Below, piece by piece: positions 21,693 to 28,190 of a stretch of 28,190 nt of DNA (within the stretch, counting starts at the first letter, position 1; each line of letters starts with the position of its first letter). The translations under genes and the position numbers were made by a program. The stretch is taken from the IMG/VR virus record IMGVR_UViG_3300021959_000295, positions 1 to 28,190 of that record, one strand, 5' to 3'. The notes below the pieces were generated by a model, which saw only the letters and a list, made by a program, of their open reading frames with translations, was not told the origin of the DNA and searched no databases. This DNA comes from a virus.

Positions 21693-22382
21693 ATGAAATA
21701 CTTTATATCAGCACCTTTTGGAAACTATTTAAAACTTCCTAAAGCAATTAGCGTAACTGGAAGTTGGACCGTTGAAAAAAGAGAAGGACTTATTCCCCAA
21801 ATTTTTAAAACTCTTAGATATAAAAATGGTGGATGGATTAATAAAATTGGATTGCGAAATGCTGGAATATATGAGGGTTTAAAAAGAACAAACTCTACAG
21901 ATGTGTTGAGCCTTGCCGCAATAAACGAATATGATTGGCTACATCTGTCTCGTATAGTAGATAAAAATTCATCTGTTGAGATTAATATAAGTTGTCCAAA
22001 CCTTGATAAAGATGTGGGTGCGGTAAATTTATCTGGTTTTGATTTATTTCCTAAGAGTGAAAGAAAATGGTGTATATGTAAAATACCGCCTACTGCGACA
22101 GAATGTCTCATAGACAAGATAGTAGATTTAGGATATAATCAAATACATGCAAGCAACACTTTGTACTCTTTGAATGGGGGCCAAAGTGGAAAAATTTTAA
22201 AACCATATACTACAAGGATTATAGAATATATAAAGAGAAAACATCCTAGCGTTACTGTAATCGCTGGTGGTGGGGTTACAAATAAGGATGATGCAGAATT
22301 TTATTTTGATAAGGGCGCAGACTATGTAAGTCTAGGAACAGTATGTTTCACTCCTTGGAAAATAAAAAACATAATTTCTTAA
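21693..22382 (+). CDS. Dihydroorotate dehydrogenase-like flavoprotein (short)
   Basis: A 229-residue TIM-barrel protein like class 1 dihydroorotate dehydrogenases. Visible: SAPFGNYL near the N-terminus, EINISCPN (97-103) with the cysteine C101 at the catalytic-base position of class 1A enzymes, CKIPP (129-133) with the FMN-binding lysine K130, HASNTL (152-157), GGQSGKILKP (162-171), and the FMN phosphate site IAGGGV plus KGADYVSLGT. Family members have ~300 residues and carry an N-terminal part that is shortened here, so activity is uncertain. In bacteria the enzyme makes orotate for pyrimidines. A phage copy could support nucleotide supply or act on another substrate. Last gene of the late unit, followed by a T9 run. 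Confidence 0.8.
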   Translation: MKYFISAPFGNYLKLPKAISVTGSWTVEKREGLIPQIFKTLRYKNGGWINKIGLRNAGIYEGLKRTNSTDVLSLAAINEYDWLHLSRIVDKNSSVEINISCPNLDKDVGAVNLSGFDLFPKSERKWCICKIPPTATECLIDKIVDLGYNQIHASNTLYSLNGGQSGKILKPYTTRIIEYIKRKHPSVTVIAGGGVTNKDDAEFYFDKGADYVSLGTVCFTPWKIKNIIS

Positions 22383-22397
22383 TTTTTTTTTACCTAA

Positions 22398-22468
22398 CCC
22401 CTTGAAATCACAAAATAAAGACATATATACTAATGAGTTAGCATCTTGATGCTAATCAAACCAAGGGG
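22398..22468 (+). promoter_or_regulatory. Promoter and nested inverted repeats before hsp20
   Basis: A sigma70-like promoter is visible: TTGAAA (22402-22407), 18 bases, TATACT (22426-22431). Just after the expected transcript start comes a hairpin, TTAGCAT-CTTG-ATGCTAA (22438-22455). The whole element is flanked by a 7-bp inverted repeat, CCCCTTG (22398-22404) and CAAGGGG (22462-22468). The hairpin would sit at the 5' end of the mRNA and may protect it. The outer repeat could be an operator or an mRNA structure on read-through transcripts. Confidence 0.6.
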
Positions 22469-22519
22469 ATGCGAATAATCGGTCCCATTACAATCTTGCT
22501 TGATCAAAAGGAGATAACA

Positions 22520-23002
22520 ATGACAGGCTTACAAACACTCTTTCCACGTTCATCTTTCGTGGGTTTTGACCATTTATTCAATGAACTAGAGTTCACTGCT
22601 AAACATGCTCAAGATCACTATCCACCACACAATATTATTAAAGCAGGAGAATCAGATTATTTGATTGAACTTGCTATTGCTGGATTTTCACAAGATGAAA
22701 TTAATGTTGAAGTAAAAGATAGAACTTTGACAGTAACTGGTGAACACGTTTCTAAAGGTAGAGAATTTATCCATCGTGGCATTTCAACAAAGAAATTCAA
22801 ACGAACCTTTAGGCTGTCTGAACACGTACAAGTAAACGGAGCAAATATTCTAGATGGTATTCTGGCAATTGAATTGCAGTACGTCATTCCAGAATCAATG
22901 CGTCCTCGTAAAATTAAAATTGGCAATTACGAGGAAAACTCAAATGCAACACATACTAACAACGCACAACTTCTTAACGAGAGGTCTAACAGGTCTCTTT
23001 GA
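22520..23002 (+). CDS. hsp20: Small heat shock protein Hsp20
   Basis: A 160-residue small heat shock protein. The alpha-crystallin domain runs from ESDYLIELAIAGF through INVEVKDRTLTVTGEH to the G-I-L-A-I-E-L motif and a PRKIKI end. The start is ATG at 22520, eight bases after AAAGGAG; an upstream in-frame ATG at 22469 directly abuts AAGGGG and would add 17 residues that look unlike the family. Hsp20 genes are a marked feature of marine T4-like phages. They hold unfolding proteins soluble and may help capsid assembly or protect host proteins. Its 3' end overlaps the next gene by 59 bases. Confidence 0.93.
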   Translation: MTGLQTLFPRSSFVGFDHLFNELEFTAKHAQDHYPPHNIIKAGESDYLIELAIAGFSQDEINVEVKDRTLTVTGEHVSKGREFIHRGISTKKFKRTFRLSEHVQVNGANILDGILAIELQYVIPESMRPRKIKIGNYEENSNATHTNNAQLLNERSNRSL

Positions 23003-23156
23003 CTTTATTCTTTCTGTAGGAAAAACTATTCAATTTTCAAGACAGTGTTCAGCGAATGCAGATTTGGTAAGGTATTTTAGAATAGAATATCCAAATATGT
23101 CAGATCACGAAATATTGTGTGAATTGAATAGGAGAACTTTGGAGGATTTTAAATGA
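22944..23156 (+). CDS. Hypothetical protein overlapping the end of hsp20
   Basis: A 70-residue protein, MQHILTTHNFLTRGLTGLFDFILSVGKT and then RYFRIEYPNMSDHEILCELNRRTLEDF. GAGGA lies nine bases before the ATG at 22944, inside hsp20. The overlap of 59 bases is long for this genome, where overlaps are usually 1-8 bases. The N-terminal half is moderately hydrophobic and amphipathic, the C-terminal half helical and acidic. A GGAGG near its end serves the next gene, whose ATGA overlaps its stop. Function unknown. Confidence 0.65.
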   Translation: MQHILTTHNFLTRGLTGLFDFILSVGKTIQFSRQCSANADLVRYFRIEYPNMSDHEILCELNRRTLEDFK

Positions 23157-23317
23157 TTCAATGGATCAAGAATTTCTTTCAAATTGTAACACCTATGACT
23201 GAAATAGAAACCAGAGATGCATATTTTGCTGAAGCAAAGGATTTATGTGATCTGGAACGTAGAATGAGGGCGTGGGACAAAACATCAACGAACCAAAACC
23301 TTCGCGGATGGGTTTGA
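23153..23317 (+). CDS. Small DUF3563-like protein
   Basis: A 54-residue protein in a strong context: GGAGG nine bases before an ATG overlapping the previous stop (ATGA). The sequence MIQWIKNFFQIVTPMTEIETRDAYFAEAKDLCDLERRMRAWDK contains R-D-x-Y-x-A-x-A-x-D-L-x-D-L-E-R-R-M-R, the pattern of the bacterial DUF3563 family (~50 residues). Its function there is unknown. The N-terminus is an amphipathic aromatic helix. It is probably real because of the overlap, the Shine-Dalgarno and the family match, and is easily missed because of its size. Confidence 0.6.
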   Translation: MIQWIKNFFQIVTPMTEIETRDAYFAEAKDLCDLERRMRAWDKTSTNQNLRGWV

Positions 23318-23400
23318 TCTTATACCATATTATGATGAAATGGAAACTCTATAGACAGATTGCAGAATATATCTGGATTAGAGTTTTACCTTAAAACTAG

Positions 23401-23424
23401 GAAGGGCATTATTGCCCTTCTTTC
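23401..23424 (+). terminator. Rho-independent terminator-like hairpin
   Basis: GAAGGGCA (23401-23408), loop TTAT, TGCCCTTC (23413-23420), then TTTC. A perfect 8-bp GC-rich stem with a short T-rich tail, placed in the ~130-base gap after the DUF3563-like gene. It probably ends the hsp20 unit, wholly or partly. Confidence 0.7.
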
Positions 23425-23449
23425 ACACACACAAATTATGGAGATTAAA

Positions 23450-23755
23450 ATGAGACAACATATTTTTGACACTTGGAACAGTGTAATGGATTCAAATATA
23501 AATCCACTAAGAAATATTCCTAATTTACAAGTACGCCATTTGATTATGCAAATTCTTGCATGGATGTGGGTATCGGTATGCTCTATGTATTTGGGAAGCA
23601 TAATGTTCTGGGGAATTAATGCAATCGCACACACCCTTTTACTTGCCGCAATTGTAATTACTGTTGGTACGTTTGAAACTGCCAAGCGAAAGCCTAAAGT
23701 TTTTGATAGGATTGATGGATACAACGGACGCCAAAATAATGGCGAACATAATTAA
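23450..23755 (+). CDS. Small membrane protein with two membrane segments
   Basis: A 101-residue protein starting at ATG 23450, seven bases after TATGGAG and just behind the terminator-like hairpin; a longer in-frame start at 23360 would place the hairpin inside the gene and is rejected. Two hydrophobic segments are visible, MQILAWMWVSVCSMYLG...MFWGI and HTLLLAAIVITVGTF, followed by a basic, polar tail (AKRKPKVFDRIDGYNGR). Inner membrane placement with a cytoplasmic tail is likely. It could be a host-takeover or holin-like protein; there is no evidence for either. Confidence 0.75.
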   Translation: MRQHIFDTWNSVMDSNINPLRNIPNLQVRHLIMQILAWMWVSVCSMYLGSIMFWGINAIAHTLLLAAIVITVGTFETAKRKPKVFDRIDGYNGRQNNGEHN

Positions 23756-23774
23756 ATTTAGATAGGAACACACA

Positions 23775-23996
23775 ATGGCACACAAAAATCCCTTTGAAAT
23801 TAGAACCGAAATGTTACAAATGGCAAAAGACTATATGGATCAACAATATCACATGAATATTCAACTTGCTAATGATCTATATGAACAAGGTCAAAAAACA
23901 GCCGAAGAAGTTAAAGAAGCATATCAAATCTATTCTACAGAAGATTTGATGGCTAAGGCTAAAGAAATGTATTCCTTCGTATCAAAGAAAGATTAA
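23775..23996 (+). CDS. Small conserved hypothetical, helical
   Basis: A 73-residue helical protein (NPFEIRTEMLQMAKDYMDQQYHMN, then AEEVKEAYQIYSTEDLMAKAKEMYSFVS) with AGGAACACACA before the ATG. I recall near-identical openings (HKNPFEIR) in T4-like marine phages, where it is unassigned. Two long amphipathic helices suggest a small dimeric protein. It ends 6 bases before a hairpin that precedes the 24069 gene. Confidence 0.72.
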   Translation: MAHKNPFEIRTEMLQMAKDYMDQQYHMNIQLANDLYEQGQKTAEEVKEAYQIYSTEDLMAKAKEMYSFVSKKD

Positions 23997-24002
23997 TGAT
24001 CC

Positions 24003-24031
24003 ACAGATCATATTTTAAGTTTATGATCTGT
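24003..24031 (+). terminator. Hairpin between the 23775 and 24069 genes
   Basis: ACAGATCATA (24003-24012) and TATGATCTGT (24022-24031) form a perfect 10-bp stem around a 9-base loop. The sequence after it is AT-rich (AAATCATATTATTATAAATTTTT) but has no clean T-run, so it may be a weak terminator or a stabilising or processing hairpin. Confidence 0.5.
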
Positions 24032-24068
24032 AAATCATATTATTATAAATTTTTACAAAGGTATATTT

Positions 24069-24656
24069 ATGAAAAGTTTGGCGCGAGAACTCGCGGAAAA
24101 TGTTGATTGGAAAAATTTCTTTGAAATGAGACATTCTGTAGGTTCACAATTAAATGATAGAACATTACGTTTTTTAAAATCAATTATACAAGATAAAGCG
24201 ATTGAAAAAATGAGTGATGGTAGAGTCCAATATGTAGATTTAATTGGGCAAGATCATCAATTTAAAAAATATCGTATTGAAACTAAATGTGGTACAAATG
24301 TATTAACAACAGCAAAAGGTAAAGAAAAAAAGAAATATGTAACTGGTTCTATCAAGTTGAACAATACACTAGGTTCAAGTCATGGTAGAACATTACCTGA
24401 CACGTTTGATTATCTGATGATTGTTGATAATGATGCGGTGGCAATAGTAAAGCGAGAAAATTTATTGCCGCATATCACAAGTGGTGGTGATGGACTTAGT
24501 GTTAAATTACCTTACTCAACACTTGAGTGGGTTGTAAAACCAAAAGAGTTTGATCATGATAACTTTAAAAATATTCAGAGTGTGAATGTTTTAGAACAAC
24601 TTTATGAAATGATAGAGAAAATAATAACAATGTCTACTGATAAAAATATCAAATAA
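24069..24656 (+). CDS. PD-(D/E)XK nuclease-like protein upstream of gp43
   Basis: A 195-residue protein. YVDLIGQ (D57) and, 13 residues on, YRIETKCG (E71-T-K73) have the spacing and flanking strands of a PD-(D/E)XK nuclease core, followed by a basic loop (KGKEKKKY) and DYLMIVDNDAVAIVKRENL, typical of such domains. A restriction-endonuclease-like or replication/repair nuclease is likely; the family is only inferred. The leader MKSLARELAE also ends L-A-E at residue 10 but lacks the aromatic at position 4, so it is a borderline case of the capsid-targeting pattern. AAAGG precedes the ATG. Separated from gp43 by its promoter. Confidence 0.6.
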   Translation: MKSLARELAENVDWKNFFEMRHSVGSQLNDRTLRFLKSIIQDKAIEKMSDGRVQYVDLIGQDHQFKKYRIETKCGTNVLTTAKGKEKKKYVTGSIKLNNTLGSSHGRTLPDTFDYLMIVDNDAVAIVKRENLLPHITSGGDGLSVKLPYSTLEWVVKPKEFDHDNFKNIQSVNVLEQLYEMIEKIITMSTDKNIK

Positions 24657-24660
24657 TTTG

Positions 24661-24689
24661 TTGACTAAAAACCAATATTATGATATAAT
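24661..24689 (+). promoter_or_regulatory. Sigma70-like promoter for gene 43
   Basis: TTGACT (24661-24666), 17-base spacer, TATAAT (24684-24689), 21 bases before the gp43 start codon. The leader is therefore very short, about 15 bases, carrying GGAG at 24700-24703. Confidence 0.8.
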
Positions 24690-24710
24690 GACTCCAAACG
24701 GAGAAGAATA

Positions 24711-27212
24711 TTGAAATCATTTTATACAAACGTAGCCAGATATGGCAATTCACTCTTGTACCGTGGTTATAATGACCACGGTATTCGTATTGAGAAACGT
24801 GTTAAATTTAAACCAAAACTCTTTGTTCGCAGCAAAGAACAAAATACGAGATGGAAAACTCTTGAAGGACTTTCTGTTGCTCCAGTAGAATTTGAGTCTA
24901 TGAGGGCGGCAAAAGAATGGTTAGAGACTTACAAGGATATGGATAATGTCAAAATCTATGGCATGACTAATTATATTCAACAGTTTATAACAAGCGCGTT
25001 TCCAGACGAAATACAGTTTAATCGTAAAACAATCAATGTCGCAAACTTAGATATTGAAGTTGCATCAGATGACGGATTCCCACATCCAGATGCTGCTGAT
25101 TATCCTGTTATATCAATTTGCCATAAGTCATCAACTTCTAATGTTTATCACGTTTGGGGTCTGGGTGAATATGATGTTGATAAACGCGAAAACCAAGATT
25201 TGATTGTCCAGTATCGTCATTGTAAAAATGAATTAGAATTATTAGCAAAGTACATGGAATTTTGGACTAAGAATCCACCAGATGTTATAACTGGTTGGTA
25301 TATTAAAATGTTTGATATGCCTTATCTAATCAATCGCGTTACTAAAATTGCTGGTAATAGTGTCGCAAAAAAGTTTTCTCCATGGGGTTTGATTAGTGAA
25401 CGTAATATAAATGTTGCTGGTCAAAATCATAAACATTATGAAATAACTGGTATTTCCCAATTAGATTATATGGATTTATTTAAAAAGTTTGGGTATTCAT
25501 ATGGAACCCAAGCATCTTACAAATTAGATCATATTGCTCATACTGTTCTTGGTGAGAAAAAACTATCATATGAAGAGCATGGAACACTTCATACTTTATA
25601 TAAAAATGACCATCAATTATTCATTGATTATAATATCAAGGATGTTTACTTAGTAGATAAGATTGATGAAAAAATGGATTTGATTACTCTTGCACTTACT
25701 ATGGCATATCGTGGGGGTGTGAACTATGAGGCAACTCTTGGAACAACTGCCATATGGGACTCAATCATATATCGTGAACTGAATAAACAACACGTTGCTA
25801 TACCACCAAATGAAAATACAATCAAATCACCATATCCAGGAGGTTACGTTAAAGAACCTCAAGTTGGGTTACATGATTGGGTAGTTTCATTTGATTTGAA
25901 TTCACTATATCCTAATTTGATTATTCAATATAATATGTCACCAGAAACTTTGGTAGTTGACCTTGAAAACACATATCAATCAGGTGTTGAATATTATATG
26001 AATAATGCACCAGATATAAAAAATGACCTTTCGGTTGCAGCGAATGGATCAACTTATACTAGGCAAAGACAAGGCATTGTACCTCAAATTATTGCAGACT
26101 ATATGTTAGAGCGTAAAGCGACTAAGAAGTTGATGTTAGAGGCAATGCAAAAAAATCAAGATAATCCATCTACTGAACTTGATAGGGAAATCAATCAACT
26201 TGAAAATCGGCAAATGGCAATTAAAATTCTATTGAATTCTCTTTATGGTGCTTTGGGTAATGCTTACTTTAGGTATTTTGATATGCGAGTTGCAGAAGGT
26301 ATTACTCTGTCTGGACAGTTAGCAATTCAATGGGCAGAACGCGCCATAAATGATGAAATGAATAAAGTACTTAAAACCGATAAGTTTGATTATGTAATCG
26401 CTATTGATACTGATTCACTCTATATCAACTTTGGACCTTTTATAGATAAATTGAAACCTAAAGACCCTGTTAAAGCATTGGATAAAATTTGTGCCGATCA
26501 TTTTGAAAAGATTTTAGAACAAGCATATGATAAACTATTTAATCAGATGAATGCATATACAAATCGTATGGTTATGGAAAGAGAAGCGATTGCAGATCGT
26601 GGTATCTGGACAGCCAAAAAAAGATATTTACTAAATGTTCATAATAATGAAGGTGTTCAATACGCAGAACCAAAATTAAAGATCATGGGTATTGAGGCCA
26701 TTAAATCAAGCACACCTCAAGTAGTGCGAGACAAGTTTATGCAGTCGTTTAAAATCATTATGTCTGGATCAGAAGAAAAAACTAGAAAGTTTATTGCTGA
26801 TTTTAAGAAAGAGTTTAAATCTCTGCCACCAGAAGATATATCTTTTCCAAGAGGTGTTAGTGATATCGTGAAATGGAGTGATAGGAAAACTATTTACAAA
26901 AAAGGTACACCAATTCATGTGAGAGGTAGTTTACTTTATAATCATCAAATAAAAGATAAGGCATTAGGAAAAACTTACGCACTTATTCAGAATGGTGAAA
27001 AAATTAAATTTTGTTATCTAAAGATGCCTAACCCTTTAAAGGAAAATGTTATATCATTTCCAGATTACATTCCAAATGAATTTAATTTACACAAATATGT
27101 AAATTATGATATTCAATTTGAAAAGACTTTTGTAGAACCAATTACACCAATTTTAGATGCAATAGGTTGGTCTGTTGAAGAAAGTTCTTCTTTAGAAGAT
27201 TTTTTCTGTTAA
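24711..27212 (+). CDS. 43: Family B DNA polymerase gp43
   Basis: An 833-residue replicative polymerase; T4 gp43 has 898. The N-terminus MKSFYTNVARYGN matches MKEFYISIETVGN. 3'-5' exonuclease motifs: NLDIEVAS (D114, E116), GWYIKMFDMPY (D202; the usual Asn earlier in this motif is Tyr), IDYNIKDVYLVD (Y307, D311). Polymerase motifs: A FDLNSLYP (D395), B KILLNSLYG (505-513), C IDTDSLY (D566, D568). The C-terminal SSLEDFF is a clamp-binding tail like that of T4 gp43. The start is TTG at 24711, seven bases after GGAG, with no ATG available; a TTG may limit its level. A sigma70-like promoter lies directly upstream. Confidence 0.97.
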   Translation: MKSFYTNVARYGNSLLYRGYNDHGIRIEKRVKFKPKLFVRSKEQNTRWKTLEGLSVAPVEFESMRAAKEWLETYKDMDNVKIYGMTNYIQQFITSAFPDEIQFNRKTINVANLDIEVASDDGFPHPDAADYPVISICHKSSTSNVYHVWGLGEYDVDKRENQDLIVQYRHCKNELELLAKYMEFWTKNPPDVITGWYIKMFDMPYLINRVTKIAGNSVAKKFSPWGLISERNINVAGQNHKHYEITGISQLDYMDLFKKFGYSYGTQASYKLDHIAHTVLGEKKLSYEEHGTLHTLYKNDHQLFIDYNIKDVYLVDKIDEKMDLITLALTMAYRGGVNYEATLGTTAIWDSIIYRELNKQHVAIPPNENTIKSPYPGGYVKEPQVGLHDWVVSFDLNSLYPNLIIQYNMSPETLVVDLENTYQSGVEYYMNNAPDIKNDLSVAANGSTYTRQRQGIVPQIIADYMLERKATKKLMLEAMQKNQDNPSTELDREINQLENRQMAIKILLNSLYGALGNAYFRYFDMRVAEGITLSGQLAIQWAERAINDEMNKVLKTDKFDYVIAIDTDSLYINFGPFIDKLKPKDPVKALDKICADHFEKILEQAYDKLFNQMNAYTNRMVMEREAIADRGIWTAKKRYLLNVHNNEGVQYAEPKLKIMGIEAIKSSTPQVVRDKFMQSFKIIMSGSEEKTRKFIADFKKEFKSLPPEDISFPRGVSDIVKWSDRKTIYKKGTPIHVRGSLLYNHQIKDKALGKTYALIQNGEKIKFCYLKMPNPLKENVISFPDYIPNEFNLHKYVNYDIQFEKTFVEPITPILDAIGWSVEESSSLEDFFC

Positions 27213-27243
27213 ATTTATAAAAAAACAAAGGAATAATTATTTT

Positions 27244-27804
27244 ATGAAACTAAATGCAGCCGAAATGTATGATTTAGCAAAAAACGATGAAATACAGAAT
27301 TATATACAAAACAATCTTTATGACCCATGGATAGGAAGCCCCTTTGAAGGATATAGATATATGGGTAATAAACAAAAGGGTGAACTAGGAGAGAGATTAG
27401 TAACTCTAATAATGGAAAAGGCTGGTTACAATGTTGAATTTGCTCACACATCAACTGCTGGATACGATAGAATTTTAAATGGAATTAAAACGGAAATTAA
27501 GTTTTCTGTTGCACATACAGACACTAAAAAAAGATCAATCAAAAAAGATTGCTTTACAATGAACCATGTCGCAGTTGGTAAAGATTGGGACCGTCTTATT
27601 TTTATTGGAGTAAATGAAAATCCTAATGAATTTAAGGCTGTGTATATGACAAAAGAAATGTTTGAAAATTGTCTGAAAAGAGATAATCATTTTAATCATC
27701 AACAAGGTGGTAAAAATTCAAAGAATGATGATTACATGGTTACGGAGAAAAAACTTAGAGAACTAATACAATCAGAATATGTAAAAGAATTGAGTGAATG
27801 GTAA
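27244..27804 (+). CDS. PD-(D/E)XK restriction endonuclease-like protein
   Basis: A 186-residue protein with a clear nuclease core: KGELGERLVTLIMEKAGYNVE (E47/E50 helix), then AGYDRILNG (D75) and IKTEIKFS (E84-I-K86), the spacing and order of a PD-(D/E)XK fold. DRLIFIGVNENPNEFKAVYMTKEMF continues the beta-sheet as in Type II restriction enzymes and related phage nucleases. Its stop overlaps an adenine/cytosine-N4-type methyltransferase gene by 7 bases, so the two look like a restriction-modification pair. A target sequence cannot be read. It follows gp43 by 31 bases, with AAAGGAAT before the ATG. Confidence 0.75.
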   Translation: MKLNAAEMYDLAKNDEIQNYIQNNLYDPWIGSPFEGYRYMGNKQKGELGERLVTLIMEKAGYNVEFAHTSTAGYDRILNGIKTEIKFSVAHTDTKKRSIKKDCFTMNHVAVGKDWDRLIFIGVNENPNEFKAVYMTKEMFENCLKRDNHFNHQQGGKNSKNDDYMVTEKKLRELIQSEYVKELSEW

Positions 27805-28190
27805 AAACTATACTTGGCGATTGCTTAGAGGTATTGCCTACAATTGAAGATAATTCAGTAGATATGCTTCTTGCTGATCTTCCATATGGCACTACTGCAT
27901 GTAAATGGGATTCTGTTATTCCATTAGATAAACTATGGAAACAATACAATAGGGTTTGTAAGAAAAATGCAGCCATGGTTTTTACCTCAATGCAACCATT
28001 CACAACAATTCTTGCTGCTTCTAATATAGATAATTTAAGATATGAATGGATTTGGGAAAAACCTCAAGGCACAAACCCCATGAATGTGAAGATAATGCCG
28101 TTAAAATCCCATGAAAATATCTTAGTATTTTATAGGGAGAAACCAACTTATAATCCTCAAATGTGGTATAGTACACCGTATTCTGGATTT
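27798..28190 (+). CDS. DNA methyltransferase, N6-adenine/N4-cytosine type (3' truncated by window)
   Basis: The first 131 residues of a methyltransferase; the gene runs off the window. It opens MVKTILGDCLEVLPTIEDNSVDMLLADLPYGTTACKWD, the catalytic motif IV (here LPYG in place of PPYG, as in several Type II enzymes), followed by a target-recognition-like region with YEWIWEKPQGTNPMN and KSHENILVFYREK. Motif IV ahead of the (unseen) AdoMet-binding motif I points to the beta order. The start ATG lies inside the end of the nuclease gene. It would protect phage DNA from the neighbouring nuclease or from host restriction. Confidence 0.85.
   Translation, partial: MVKTILGDCLEVLPTIEDNSVDMLLADLPYGTTACKWDSVIPLDKLWKQYNRVCKKNAAMVFTSMQPFTTILAASNIDNLRYEWIWEKPQGTNPMNVKIMPLKSHENILVFYREKPTYNPQMWYSTPYSGF

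Noticed and set aside
22469-22519. Longer N-terminus for Hsp20 from ATG 22469
   Set aside because: The purine run directly abuts that ATG, the 17 extra residues look unlike Hsp20, and a well-spaced AAAGGAG stands before ATG 22520.
23332-23394. A 20-codon frame (MMKWKLYRQIAEYIWIRVLP)
   Set aside because: No ribosome-binding site is visible and it is too short to judge; it lies between a gene and a terminator-like hairpin.
23360-23449. Longer start for the two-segment membrane protein
   Set aside because: It would run through the terminator-like hairpin at 23401-23420, and ATG 23450 has its own GGAG.
1-28190. tRNA genes, insertion sequences, integrase or attachment sites
   Set aside because: I looked in the gaps, none of which exceeds about 150 bases, and saw no cloverleaf, terminal inverted repeats or recombinase gene. 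A careful tRNA scan was not possible by eye.

Overview
The window is an AT-rich segment of a T4-type myovirus genome. It has the T4 capsid block 67-(68)-21-22-23 and the T4 replication and recombination block uvsY-uvsW-...-55-47-46-45-...-44-dexA-62-regA, followed later by gene 43. Single-base or ATGA overlaps are common and almost everything lies on the + strand. The gene order and the accessory set (Hsp20, small conserved proteins) resemble marine T4-like phages. No photosynthesis gene and no tRNA is visible, so a cyanobacterial host cannot be claimed. Host identity is unknown.

Layout. 1-3113: distal tail fibre or adhesin genes, namely a 5'-truncated fibre ending in an S74 self-cleaving chaperone and a glycine-rich adhesin-like protein. 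3173-6792: head morphogenesis, with gp67-like core protein, a small core-like protein, gp21 protease, gp22 scaffold and gp23 major capsid protein, ending in two hairpins. 6881-7219: the only minus-strand gene. 7322-7825: a tail-tube-like structural protein behind a late promoter. 7861-10224: UvsY, UvsW and an Sm-like small protein. 10225-10360: a divergent promoter region. 10361-16659: late sigma gp55, gp47/gp46, clamp gp45, a small ORF, clamp loader gp44, DexA and gp62. 16713-22382: a long, tightly packed unit behind a T4-type late promoter. It holds RegA, a SpoT/MESH1-like HD hydrolase, a CCA-adding-enzyme homologue, an HNH-like protein, a class 3 lipase, a membrane protein, a ParB-like protein and a dihydroorotate-dehydrogenase-like protein. 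22520-23996: Hsp20 and small host-interaction-type genes. 24069-28190: a PD-(D/E)XK-like protein, DNA polymerase gp43, a second PD-(D/E)XK-like protein and an overlapping DNA methyltransferase cut off by the window end.

The most striking signal is shared by several proteins in the 16.7-22.4 kb unit. Five of them, and the small protein next to gp21, begin with a 10-14 residue leader of the type M-K-x-F-x-x-x-L/I-x-E. This closely matches the capsid-targeting sequence of T4 internal proteins (MKTYQEFIAE), which is removed by the gp21 protease after L/I-x-E. Behind a late promoter, this suggests that the phage loads a cargo of enzymes into the head (alarmone hydrolase, tRNA nucleotidyltransferase, ParB-like and unknown proteins) and injects them with the DNA.

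Transcription signals are easy to read. Late TATAAATA boxes lie at 3141, 3445, 7281, 16665 and 19244. Sigma70-like promoters lie before gp55, gp45, hsp20 and gp43. A full-consensus sigma70 promoter on the minus strand at 10250-10278 has no gene downstream.
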